Positions 23,009 to 34,185 of a stretch of 42,500 nt of DNA are shown here, piece by piece (within the stretch, counting starts at the first letter, position 1; the number at the start of each line of letters is the position of its first letter). Location of the stretch: NCBI GenBank assembly GCA_016946835.1, contig JACVTC010000057.1, forward strand, positions 590,001-632,500, written 5' to 3'. A model generated the notes under the pieces. The model saw nothing but the letters and a program-made list of their open reading frames with translations, did no database searches and was not told the origin of the DNA. The stretch is from Neocallimastix lanati (nom. inval.). Taxonomy: Eukaryota; Neocallimastigomycota; Neocallimastigomycetes; Neocallimastigales; Neocallimastigaceae. The position numbers and the translations under genes are program-made.

Positions 23009-23045
<37 letters not shown>

Positions 23046-23047
23046 GA

Positions 23048-23195
23048 TATTATTTTTTTTCTTATTTATAATTAGAAGCAATTTTATTTTTTTTTTAAAA
23101 AAAAAAAAAAATTAAAAAAAAAAGTATATAATATATATAAAAAAATTTTTTTTTTTTTTATATATATTTTCTTCTTTTTTTTATATATAATTTTT
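23048..23195 (+). repeat. Copy of a sequence also found upstream of the SAP gene (inverted)
   Basis: The core TTATTTATAATTAGAAGCAA and the following AT-rich sequence (AGTATATAATATAT, TTTTCTTCTTTTTT) match the reverse complement of about 30,930-31,072. The copy begins exactly where the right arm of the inverted duplication ends. Confidence 0.75.
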
Positions 23196-23389
23196 ATATT
23201 ATAATTTTTTTTTTTTTTTTGTTTTTTTTAAACTTAGAGAATAACGTTATTTAATTTTTTTTTTTTTTAGACTTGGAGAATAACTTTATTTAATTTATAA
23301 TAATAATAAAATTACATGATTTTAATGATAAAAAAAAAAAAAAATTCATGAAATAAAATATGATATATTATAATTATTATAAAAGTATG

Positions 23390-24145
23390 TTAGAAGCAAT
23401 AGCCTCTAACTTTTCCCATTCCTCGATGATAAAAAACATGTCCATTATTGCCAGTAATAATTTCAGTATTAGTGTTATCCATCGAATCTGTATAAGATCT
23501 TTCACCGGGAGGTGAAAATTCATGCCTTATCATTTCGACGTCGACGCTCTCGGCAACGGTAGATTCAACGGAATAACCATTTCATCATCAATCTAAAAGA
23601 TCGACAAATTAAAGGTATTACATTTGTTTAAAAACTCCGCAATCCCCACAAAATACGGAACAGTCGACGAGGTTGAACTTTGTTTAAAAATATTGTCAAC
23701 TAATTGTCTCTGTTCCCCATCATTAACTTTAATTTTTTTTTTTTCAGATGATTAATAATACATGATGGATTTTTCCATTTTCTTTTTCTAAAGCAGTGTA
23801 ATTGAGATATAGCAAAGACAGCTGAAAGAGGAGATATTCTCAATTCACGAGTAATATCATAGATACTAACATAAGAATTACGAGATTTAAATCCATAACT
23901 CCAATAAAGTCCTCTGTTAATAATTATATTTTATTTTTATTTTATTTTATTTTTTTTTTTTTTGAGCTTTAGAGCCTCTGCTTTTATTTGAACCAAATAG
24001 AGGAGCATAATATAAAACAAGACGAAGAAAAAACAAAATTAAAACATATTTCTTCAATGGGAGAGGAATAGATTTATTTATAAGAAATCGAAAGTACGAA
24101 TTTAATTTAACATTTAAATTGTTCATATCTAATAAAAAAAATTTT
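23390..24145 (-). mobile_element. LINE (non-LTR retrotransposon) relic A, C-terminal reverse-transcriptase region
   Basis: The minus-strand translation from about 24,120 reads KLNSYFRFLINKSIPLPLKK, then VLYYAPLFGSNKSRGSKAQ, then after a small break GLYWSYGFKSRNSYVSIYD and ELRISPLSAVFAISQLHCF (about 23,910-23,770). This is the conserved end of the LINE reverse transcriptase and thumb (the LYYxPLxGSNK and ISPLxA blocks). Frameshifts and stops follow. A later open frame down to about 23,398 (ending GNNGHVFYHRGMGKVRGYCF, stop) may be the ORF end. The upstream catalytic domain is absent, a 5' truncation typical of LINEs. Confidence 0.8.
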
Positions 24146-24285
24146 TTTTTTTTTATATATAGGGAAGAGAATACACTTCCATAACTTTATTAATTTTATT
24201 ATAAAAAAAATACATGTAGGTGAAAAGTACATTTGAAATTAAAAATAAAAAAATATAAAAAATAAAAAAATAAAAAAGCTCGAAA

Positions 24286-24425
24286 ATACTATGTATTTCG
24301 GCAAGTTGTGCTCTGTGGGAATTTTTTTCCTTCCTAACAAATAAAAAAAGTAATAAAAACCTAAAAGTAACATCTTTAAAAATCTTTAAAATAGATAGTG
24401 TGGTGTCCACTAAACTCTCCCCCGT
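24286..24425 (-). mobile_element. Possible RNase H-like LINE fragment and repeat terminus
   Basis: The minus strand contains SHRAQLAEIHSIFELF, which resembles the RNase H block (S-x-x-A-E-L-x-A-I) found after the reverse transcriptase in some LINEs. GGGGGAGAGTTTAGTGGACA just upstream is a repeat shared with about 19,890-19,913. It lies between relics A and B, and which of them it belongs to is unclear. Confidence 0.35.
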
Positions 24426-24469
24426 GTTTCATCATTTATTGAACTAGTAAGGTGATATTTCCCCTTCGT

Positions 24470-25600
24470 AGAAATAGATTGATGATCCTGTATTATCCTG
24501 TATTATCATTATGCTTTATCAGTACGACGTCGACGTCGACGCTCTTGGTTAAGTTTGGTAATTTTGGAATATCTATCAAATAATAGCTCAAAAAAAACGA
24601 ACTACTTATGCTAGGTATTGTGCTACCCATTCTAATAGCAAATACTAGTAGTGTATTGTATTTATAAACAACAGTGTTAAAACGTATAATCCAAGAAAAA
24701 AACCCTAAATTAAATTGGGGAATATTTTAGGCTAAGCATCATCCTTTATAGGCTTTATTGTTTTGAGAGAACTTGTGACTATCGTAGTTTTGGTTTTGAC
24801 CTTTAATACCTTGAGATTTGGAAACTGATTTTTCCAGTAACGTTCTAAAATATCGTCATATTTTTCACATTTATATTTTTTGATATTTTTATACAGTGTT
24901 CTTGATTCTTTAGTCCAAGGAATAATAAGGCATTTTGGGAATAGATTTAATAAAATACTTTATAATACAGTTTGATTTACTCCATTTTGCAAATGATTTA
25001 ATCTGTAAGGCTGCGCAGATACCAGCAATAGGAGGAATGCTTAGAATCTCGAGCTAAAGCATTAAGTACTCATAGTAGAATTATGTCTAATATAGTCGTT
25101 GTTTTCTTGAATTTGTTTTACGTTTTACCATTTTTAGAGAAGGAAACCGATACACCAAAATCGACCAGTATTAATTAATGTTTGGAATTCTAGCCGTTCT
25201 AGATTTATTTGAACCAAGTAAAGGAGAATAATAAATTACTTTACTAATAACAAAGGATTAAAGAACTTTTTTCTTGTATACAATAGGAATAAGTTTATTT
25301 GAAAAAAAAAAAAAAAGTGTAAATGAAAGAAGGGATTTTCTAACTTTAAAATACAAGTGAGATATAATGTGTTCTAATAAAAGATCATCTGAAAAAGGAA
25401 TACCTATAGATAAATAAAACTAGAAACCTTTGGAATAGCACATTCATACCTAAATAGAAGGTTGGGTCACTATAATTTGGAGGAGATTGGGAAGTTCATT
25501 GGTTTTAAATCTATTCCATTTTTAGATGCAAAAATATCAATGACAATTCAATTAATTACTCTTCCACAATTTCCTGAATATTTTTTTTAGTATTAACTGA
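24470..25600 (-). mobile_element. LINE (non-LTR retrotransposon) relic B, C-terminal reverse-transcriptase region
   Basis: From about 25,460 the minus strand reads CAIPKVSSFIYLGIPFSDDL and HLYFKVRKSLLSF, then IYYSPLLGSNKSRTARIP (about 25,230-25,185), NTGRFWCIGF, IPPIAGICAALQIKSFAKWS (about 25,030-24,975), WTKESRTLYKNIKKYKCEKY and a tail to about 24,725. A further open stretch (FFSWIIRFNTVVYKYNTLLV) reaches about 24,480. In-frame stops and frameshifts make it dead. It is homologous to relic A, and both share a GTCGACGTCG-containing tract (23,536-23,552 and 24,525-24,545). It is truncated at its 5' end near 25,600. Confidence 0.85.
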
Positions 25601-27755
25601 ACAAGATATTTATATATAAATTTAAATAATAGATAATACACCATTTTAACACTATATTTAATATATATATAAATTATAAAATAGACTTTAGGTTTTTTTT
25701 TTTTTTTTTTTTATTTTTTTTTATTTTTTTATTTTTTATTTTTTATTTTTTTTTTAATATATAAATTTATTTAATATTTATTTTATTTTATTTTTAGCTA
25801 TAGTTATTTTTTTTAATAAAAAAAATATAACTTTTTAAAAATATAAAATAAAAAATGAAATAAAATAAAAATATTATTTTCATAGTTATAAATATATAAC
25901 TAATAAAAAATAGTAATACTACTACTATATTATATTATCAATTATACGATTTTAATTTTAATGAAAAATAAATTAAAAAAATAAAAAATATTTTAAATTT
26001 TATAAAATATATGAATTAATTATTGAAAAATCAATGATTGCTTGCTTGCTTTTTTGCTTTTCTTTTCTTTTCTTTTCTTTTTTATTATTATTATTATTAT
26101 TATTTTGATGATGATTTGAATAAAAATTTAACTTAAAATAATAATGTTGACTAAATAATAAATAAAAAAAATTATATTTTTAAACTTATCAAAAGTATAA
26201 AAATTTTTGAAAAAAAAAAAAATAATGAAATAAAATTTTATTTACTCCTTAAATTGTGTACTGGTTAAATTTTTCAATCTTTTTAATTTTCTTCTTTTTC
26301 ATTTCATTTTGTTTTGTTTGTTTTTCGCCATTAATATTTTTTTTTTCTTTTAAAATTCCATGGGCTATTGCCATGATTATAAGATTTTATTATACTTTTA
26401 AATATTTCTTATTATATTTCTTGAAACAAATAAATCTTTCTTTACTTTGATACCAGGAACTCGATTTGTTGATTTACTATTGTTACATTATTGTTAATGT
26501 TATTACTTTTAATATTTATAAAAGGATTATATATATAATATTTAAGGTTCTCTTTTTTTTTTTTTTTTTTATATGTTATATTTTTTTTAACCAAATATAT
26601 ATTATATATATTCCTTTTGCACTTTTATTCTTTTTTTTTTTTTTTTTTTTTTTTTAGGCTTTTAATTATTTCATTTAAATATGTATTATTATATATGTGG
26701 ATTCTTTTTTTTTATTTTCCTTCATCTAATTACTATAAATTGATAAAATAAAATTTTGTACTTCCTACCAGAGTTCAATACATTTTTATTTATTTATTTA
26801 TCTTTTTATAAGTAATTAAATTATATATAATTGATTTTTTAATTTTTAATATTTATCCTTTTTTTGCTTTTATTATTTTGCTTTCTAAATGAATCAGAAA
26901 TTCTTAATATATATAATTTATATGATACATATATATATAAATCTATTAATTTTTGAAAATTTTCAGAACATTTTTAATATTTTCATTAATCTTTTTAATA
27001 TAAAGCCTTTATGATTACATTCCTTTTTTTTTTTTTTTTTCTTGGATTGATGAATAATTTATTTAATTTTTTTTACCTAAATTTGTTTATTAACTTTCAA
27101 TTAATTTTTATTTAAAAAAAAAAAAATTAAAAAAAATATATATATATATATATATAACTCAAACAAATTTAAAAATATCTTATATTAATAAATATAAAAA
27201 TATTTTAAACTTTTTTCTAATTAAATATTTTTACTTAAATTTATAAATCATTCAATAATAAAATAAATATGAAATTAATATTTATAAAAAGATAAAAAAG
27301 TGTATAATATGGTATTAAATAAATAGGGATTATTGATTATTAAACATGGTTGTATATTGAATAAATTAGTATTTTAATAATTTAATATATATTTTTATTA
27401 TTAATTGTTTTATGTTTTATGTTTTTTTTTTTTTTTTAATTTTTTTTTTTTAGATTTTAGTTTATAGTTTTTTTTTATATTTAATTCTAAACTTTAATAT
27501 ATGTTTTATGTTTTATATATTTTATAGTTTATGGTTTTTATTGGTTTTTGTTAATTGATTTTGGTGTTTTTTTTTTTTTAATTTTATTCATGTTTGTGTT
27601 TTTTTTTTTTTTTTATTGGGTTATTAAATTGTTTTTATTATTACTACTATTAGCAAGTTGTGTTGATTATTTTTAATTTTTTTCCTTTTTACGTTCTTTT
27701 TTTTTTTCTTTTTTATTTTTTGAGTTATGTTCTGATATTTTTTCTTTTTTTTGCA
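25601..27755. other. AT-rich intergenic region, 3' flank of the SAP gene
   Basis: Mostly poly(A)/poly(T) and AT tracts. About 26,249-26,560 is slightly less biased. It holds a 41-codon minus-strand frame (26,249-26,374, MAIAHGILKEKKNINGEKQT...) and an adjacent open stretch (NPFINIKSNNINNNVTIVNQ) that could be exons, but no consistent splice joins them. A (ATT)n run lies near 26,085-26,105. Confidence 0.4.
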
Positions 27756-30233
27756 TTAGTAAGAATTACCCATTGGTTTATAAGCGATAGCAATTTGATT
27801 TTGAGTTGGTACTATTAAATGATAATATTATTTATTATATACATATATAAAAAATATGTTAGTATAATTATAATTATTAAAAATGAATATTAATAAAAAT
27901 ACATTTCAAAATTATAATTATTTCTATTAATAGCCTATAATTCAATTTTTTAATATATATATATATATTAATACTATTAATTATTAATTTATAAATTAAT
28001 AATATATTTAATTTCTATTATTTTTTAACATTAAATAATAAAAGAAATAAATATATCAGGTATCGTATAAGTAAATTAAATATATTATAAATATTTAAAT
28101 AAGAGTTTTATAAAGCATAAAAAGAATATAAACTTCTTTGTAAATTACGTATATAATTAAATATTTTACTTAATTTACTAAATAATAATAATTACTAAAT
28201 TTATTAAAAAAAAACTATATAATAAAATATACTATATAATAATAATAAAACTATATAATTACTAAATTTATAAAAAAAAACTATATTATTAAAAAATAAA
28301 CTATATATCAAAATAAAAAAAATTTAAATATTCAATTAATTTAAATTTTTTTTTATTTTTTTTTTAATTGATGTTTATAGCATTTTTTTAAAAAAATTTT
28401 ACAATATTATTATTATAAATAAAAAAATGTTTATAATAATAAAAATATAATTTTAATTATTTATATATAGCTATTTATAATATTAATTTAAAATAAATTT
28501 TTTTTTCTTAATTATTTATGAATTTTTAAAGATTTATTCTACTCTTTTTATAAAAAAAATATTTTTTTCTTTCTTAATTTCAATTTTAAAGGCTATTTTT
28601 CTTTTTTTTTTTTGAATAGATTTTCATACTTTTTTTTTAAAGGAATTAATTCAATTCCTTCCCCTTTTCATATTTTTTTAATACTATTTATTTTTTAAAC
28701 ATGTAATGGACTACCATACTTACTCATATTATTTTGATTCCATGAGGCATCAGTTGATTGAACTTGAATAAAATTTTGTGGTTGTTGAGCGAAAACGACA
28801 GTTTGTGGTTGTACACTAACTTGTTGGAAAGTTGTAGTAGTTGGAGAGGCAAAGGTTACGGCTTGATTAGCAGTAGTAACAACAGTAGTAGAATCCGTTT
28901 GCATAGCATTATAATCTTGGAATGAAATTTGATTCTTTAACTGTGAACTGTTATTTATACTTGGAGAAGTTTCCATAATGGTTGGACGAGTTAATCTTGA
29001 ATCAGAGTATGAACGATGACGTGTTTTAACTTGATTAACACTTAATGGCATAATTGGTTGTAATGCAACTGTACTAGTTGGAGAAGCCATAACGGTATTT
29101 GGTACTGGAATTTCTTGAGTAGTTAAAGCAGTAATACCTCCATAAAGATCCATGATTTGATTTGAATTACAGAGACCATTCATATTTAATTGACCCTTCT
29201 TTCTTAACTCTTCAGCTTCTAAAAAGTTTCTCTTTCTAACTTCAGCATTTCTTTTTTCATCAAGAAGTCTTTCCGTTAATATAGCCTTTTTACCAGAAGA
29301 TGGTAAACCTCTCTTTCTTAAAAGTTCTTTTAATTCATAGACAGTAACATCATCAAAATCTACCTTATCTAATTCTTCATCTAATTTTCTAAGATGTTCA
29401 CTTTGAGTAAATAAGTCCCTACTTAATTTATTTGGGAAATTCATCATGACACCAGGCATTGGACTAGTAGTAGCTGGAATTGATTTCGTATGATTACTAC
29501 TAATAGCAATTTTACCAACTGGAGGAGTAGAAACGGTTGGTTTTACTTGACTTGATGAATTATAAGGAGAAGAAGAAGAACTAGTAGTATTTTGTGGTGG
29601 ATATGGTGGAGCAGTAGAACCTGGAATTGTATTTGCTCTTTGACGTCCTTGTTGAGCAATAATAGCAAATTGAGTACCTTGAGTAGTTACTGGTACTGAT
29701 TCTTGAACAATAATTTGTTGAGTTGGAGTCTGTGGTGAAGTTTGAACCAATATTGGTTGACCAGTTTGTTGAACAATAATATGAGCTGGTTGAGCTTGTT
29801 GTTGAACCAATATTGGTTGTTGAGTAGTTGGTTGACTTTGATTTATTATTATGGTAGCTGGTTGGCTAACAATTTGTTGCTGTCCCATAATTTGTTGTTG
29901 TTGTCCCATAATTTGCTGTTGTTGTTGACTAATAATTTGTTGTTGGTTTAACATTTGTTGTTGTTGATTCATTACTTGAGGTTGGTTAACAACTTGGAAT
30001 TGAGCTTGAGTTGAAGGAACTGGAGCAGTAGCAATCGTATTTGCTCTTGGTCTTCTTTGTACATTTTGTTGCCAATGTTGCTGTGATTGTTGAGAATCTT
30101 GATCCATAAGATTTAACCATTCAAAGTCATTAGAAATTTGTTGCATTGCTGCACCATTACCACCATCAATAACCATTTGATTAGAGTTATCTTGAACAAT
30201 AAAGTTCATGTTTCCTTGAGTTTGATATTGCAT
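27756..30233 (-). CDS. Gln-rich SAP-domain protein (two exons)
   Basis: Exon 1 is 30,233-28,724 and exon 2 is 27,811-27,756. The 521-residue product starts at MQYQTQGNMNF after an A-rich leader. Residues about 60-200 are Gln-rich, with QIMGQQQ, ILVQQQ and IIVQQ repeats. A SAP domain spans about 294-328 (VTVYELKELLRKRGLPSSGK), a helix-turn-helix that binds AT-rich DNA in nuclear proteins. A basic, helical KRNAEVRKRNFLEAEELRKK follows. Three basophilic kinase sites fit R-x-R-x-x-S/T: RPRANT (61-66), RQRANT (197-202) and RHRSYS (405-410). The second half is Ser/Thr/Gln-rich. It is probably a transcriptional or chromatin regulator; no second DNA-binding domain is seen. Without splicing the frame stops at 28,695 (512 residues). 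The spliced model replaces the last nine residues with 18 (IPTQNQIAIAYKPMGNSY). Confidence 0.85.
27812..28723 (-). other. Predicted 912-bp intron of the SAP gene
   Basis: The donor GTAAGT lies at 28,723-28,718, a perfect TACTAAC branch site at 27,864-27,858 and a TTTAATAG acceptor ending at 27,812. The reading phase is kept (A|TA), and the 56-base exon that follows is open to its stop. The intron body is almost pure AT. Confidence 0.8.
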
Positions 30234-30616
30234 TTTCTTTTTTTTTTTATTACTACTATTTTTCTTTATTATTTATTATCTTTTATTTATATAAGTTCGT
30301 TTTTTTTTTTTTTCTATCTTTCTTTTAATTTACTATTTTTCTTTTAATTTTTGATTTTATTCTTTTTTTTTTAAATTTTTATCTAGTTTTATTATTAAGT
30401 TCTTTTATTTTTAATCTAACTTTATTTTTTAATTATTTTTATTTTTTTTTTTTTATTATTATTTTAGTTCTTTTTGTTTTAATTTTTTTTTCTTATCTAA
30501 TTTTATTTTAAAAATTTTATTTTTTATTTTTTTTATTATTCTTGTTTTTCAATTTTTCTTATTTGTATATTATTACTTTAAATTATTACTCTTCTTTTTT
30601 TATTTATTAATATTAA

Positions 30617-30740
30617 ATTAAATATATATACTATTAAAAGTGAATTTTTTTTTTTTAAAAAAAGGAATAAATAAATTATTTTACAACAAATATTAAAAAT
30701 AAATATTTTTTCACTATGTGCTTTAATAGTATATATTTAA
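30617..30740. repeat. Imperfect inverted repeat about 0.4-0.5 kb upstream of the SAP gene
   Basis: Arms of about 26 bp (30,617-30,644 and 30,709-30,740) flank a loop of about 65 bp. They share ATATACTATTAAA and GTGAA. Confidence 0.65.
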
Positions 30741-30929
30741 ACTAATTAAAAAAAAGAAGTCTTTTTGTAATAAAAAATTTTTTTTCAATTTTTTTTTTTT
30801 TACTATTTGTTCTTTAAAATATTTTTAAAAACTTTTTTCTAAATATTTTCTCTCTTTTTCTTTTAAACCCTAAATTTTTGAAGTAAATTTAATTTTTTTT
30901 TTTTTTTTTTTTTTTACTTTTATTTACAA

Positions 30930-31072
30930 GTTATATAAATATTATATATATAAAAAAGAAGAAAATATCTAAAAAAACAATATTTACATATATTATATAC
31001 TTTTTTTTTTTTATAAAAAAAAAAAATAAAATTGCTTCTAATTATAAATAAGAAAAAAAAATATTCTATTTA
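30930..31072 (-). repeat. Inverted copy of the 23,048-23,195 repeat
   Basis: The reverse complement matches over about 140 bp, including a near-identical stretch of about 35 bp around ATAATTAGAAGCAATTTTAT. Confidence 0.75.
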
Positions 31073-31115
31073 GAGAAAAAAAAAAAAACGAAGGAATTTA
31101 AAATGTTATATATAT

Positions 31116-31151
<36 letters not shown>

Positions 31152-32329
31152 ATTTTAAAATATTATTTATTATATGTTAAATAATATAATTATTTTTATT
31201 TATTTATTTTTTTTTTAATCATCATATTTATATATATTTAATAAAAATAAATTTAAATAATTTTCATAAAAAAAATATTTTCATTAATATATTTATTATA
31301 TAATAAACTTTTTATTACTACGATATTTAATAATTTGTAATATTTAATAAAGTTATTATGTAATAAAATGTAATTAATATTTAATTTTTAACCATATATT
31401 ATATAATATAAATAATATAATATATTAAAAAAAGGAAATATATAGAATGATAAAAAAAAATATATTTATAAATTTATATATATATATTTAATTATTTTGA
31501 TATATAATAGAATTAATTGTATAATAAAAATAATATATTTGTTTAACATTATATAATAATTAATAAAATTAAATATATTTAATAATAATAAATTATATAT
31601 TAAAATAAAATCATAATTTATTTAATATGATTAAATAACACTAAATTTAATAAATTAAGTTTTTTTTTTTAGAATTATTGTTTATATTAAAATATTTTAC
31701 ACAATATAATTTATATATTAGATTTAATAAATTTAATAATTATCCTAGTCTTATAATAAAAATAGGAATAATAGATTAAAAAAATTATTTTATTAATTTT
31801 TGTTGTGTTGCAAAAGAAATAATCAATTAATTTTATATGTAATTTTGATATAATAAATTATTTAATATATTAAGTTAAAAATGATAATATATTATAGTAA
31901 TTATATATAATAATATTACTATAATACATATTAATATACTAAAATTAATTGTACCACATAGCACAACTATATAATAAAATTTTATTATAATTTAAATAAA
32001 TTATATTAATATATTAATTTAATTTAATATATTATTGTTTAAATATATTTTAATAAATTAAAATTACACAAATTTTAATTTTATTAAATAATAATCTTGA
32101 TTATAATTAAAGTTTAAGGATTAAAAAAAAAAAAAAAAGAAATATTAATGTTTTTTTATTATTAATTATTATTAATTACTATTATCATTTATTATTATAA
32201 ATAACAAAATCATAAAAACAAACATAAATTAATAATGATATAATTTATATATTTTTTAATGATAATTTATTCTAAAAAAAAAAAATATATATATATCTTA
32301 ACATTAACATTAATATAAAATGTTTTTTC

Positions 32330-32610
32330 CTATAAATGGAGTTGGCTGTTCGCTCATTATGGTAAATATTCCTGTTACTAGATTATATAATTGTTAATGT
32401 AGAGAGTACTTGAGTAGTTGTACCTCCTTCGATGATGATTCAAAAGAGAGATCACTGAAAAGAAGCCAGTCATAATATAACGAAGTATAGGGGAACATTT
32501 TTTCATATTAGCCTTAGAGAGAAGTCTGCATTAACAACGAAATGGGAATGGTAAAGAATCCAGAGGCTCTATTGTACTTCCCTCATATTAATCCCAGTTT
32601 AAAAAAAGAG
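32330..32610. other. Isolated non-AT island, probably a mobile-element fragment
   Basis: About 270 bp is much less AT-rich than the surrounding kilobases. No frame is open throughout, and no family is recognised. It includes CCTCATATTAATCCCAG at the right edge; ATATGAGG is also present in the repeats near 14,440 and 20,780. Confidence 0.4.
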
Positions 32611-32951
32611 AAATATATATTAATAATAAAAATTATACTATCTTTTGAAACTATGATAATAAAAAAAAAAAAAAGATCAAAAAAAATAATAATAAAATGA
32701 GAAAAAAAATTATTAATAATTAAGAATAAAAAAAATTATTTTTGGTTTTTGTACAAAATAAATGAAAATTTTAAAGAAAAATAAAATAAAATAAAATTTT
32801 ACATTAATTATAAATAAATATTATTATATAACGATAGATTTTAATATATTTTATAATTATACATCAATATTATACATATTTTGTATTTATATATGTTATA
32901 TATATTAAATAGTTATTATATTTAGAATTTTTTAAAAAGTTGAATTAAAAA

Positions 32952-33330
32952 ATTATTTATTATTTATTATTTATTATTTATTCTATATTATTTATTATTT
33001 ATTATTTATTTATTATTTATTATTTATTATTTATTTATTATTTATTATTTATTTATTATTTATTTATTATTTATTTATTATATATTATTTATTATTTATT
33101 ATTTAATATTTATTATTTAATTATTTATTATTTATTATTTATTATTTATTATTTATTATTTATTATTTATTATTTATTATTTATTTATTATTTATTATTT
33201 ATTATTTATTATTTATTATTTATTATTAATTATTTATTATGTATTATTTATTATTTATTATTTATTTATTATTTATTATTTATTATTTATTTATTCATTT
33301 TATTATTTATTATTATTTTATTTTATTTTT
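32952..33330. repeat. TATTATT/TTTATTATT array
   Basis: The same 7-bp/11-bp family as in the left half of the window, with a few point variants. Confidence 0.95.
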
Positions 33331-33819
33331 AAATTAAAAAAATAAAAAAGTAAAAATAAGGAAAATAAGCCAAATGTTAATAAATATTAAATTCTATAAG
33401 CCATATATAAAAAAAAATTACAAAAAGTACTAAATAAAAAAAATACAAAATAAAAAATATAAAAAGTAACAAAAAAAAAATAATAATAAAAAATAATAAT
33501 AATAAATAAATAAAATGTTAATATAAATATATATATTTATATATTATATATATAAAGATTTGCCTTTTTAATTGTTTCAAAAAAATAAATTTTATAAAAT
33601 GTTAATAATTTTTAGTATTATTAATTGTAATTAAAAAAAGTAAAAAAAAAAAAAAAGAAGAAGAAGAAAAAGTATTGTCCTTTTCCAATAACTATAAATA
33701 AGATTTAACTTAATAATTTTTTATTTTTTTTTTATATAAATAAAATTTTAATAAATAAAGTTGAAAATGATCCTTTCACATTTACCTCATTTCAATATTA
33801 AAGGAGAATTATAACTGAA

Positions 33820-33897
33820 TTAAATATTTTATTGTTTTTATCTCGTATTTTATTTCATATAAAATAAAATAAGGTGATAAAATAATAAAATATTTAA
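33820..33897. repeat. Imperfect palindrome with arms of about 37 bp
   Basis: TTAAATATTTTATTGTTTTT on the left pairs with its near-complement ending TATTTAA on the right, with almost no loop. It could form a long hairpin. Confidence 0.75.
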
Positions 33898-33975
33898 CAT
33901 AAACCATAATCTTATCACTTTAAAAACTTTTTAATTGATATATCATTTTTATAATATTATAAGAGATAAAAAGGA

Positions 33976-34006
<31 letters not shown>

Positions 34007-34086
34007 ATTTTATTATTATAATTAACTTTAACAAATAAAGACAACTTTATACAAAAAAAAAAAAATACTTAAATTATCTAAAATTC

Positions 34087-34185
34087 TTTTTCTTTCCATC
34101 CTTAGTAAATTCAAATTCTTTGAGGAAGAAGCTTAATAAATATTTTTTATGACATGAAATAATTTTATTTTCAGATATTAATTTT
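34087..34185 (-). other. Possible terminal exon or gene relic
   Basis: The minus-strand open stretch contains ISCHKKYLLSFFLKEFEFTK followed by DGKKKNFR and a stop. The composition is protein-like and not repeat-derived. No start codon or clear acceptor is found upstream, and the family is unrecognised. Confidence 0.25.

Larger units (their letters stand above)
20775..23045 (+). repeat. Right arm of large inverted duplication
   Basis: It is the reverse-complement partner of 16,800-18,862. It is longer because its upstream and downstream flanks each contain an extra tandem unit. It ends at an (ATT)n tract (about 23,008-23,045), matching the (AAT)n tract at 16,803-16,870. Confidence 0.88.
30234..32329. 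other. AT-rich upstream region of the SAP gene
   Basis: The first few hundred bases are A-rich on the coding strand, typical of a leader or promoter here. An inverted repeat pairs ATATATACTATTAAAAGTGA (about 30,623-30,643) with a matching sequence at 30,709-30,740. About 30,930-31,072 is the inverted copy of the repeat at 23,048-23,195. No gene is visible. Confidence 0.55.

Noticed and set aside
26256-26657. Hydrophobic plus-strand frames of 64 and 63 codons
   Set aside because: They are T-run-driven Phe/Leu/Ile peptides that look like chance products.
29742-30347. Plus-strand frames opposite the SAP gene
   Set aside because: They are antisense shadows of Gln codon runs and the T-rich leader.
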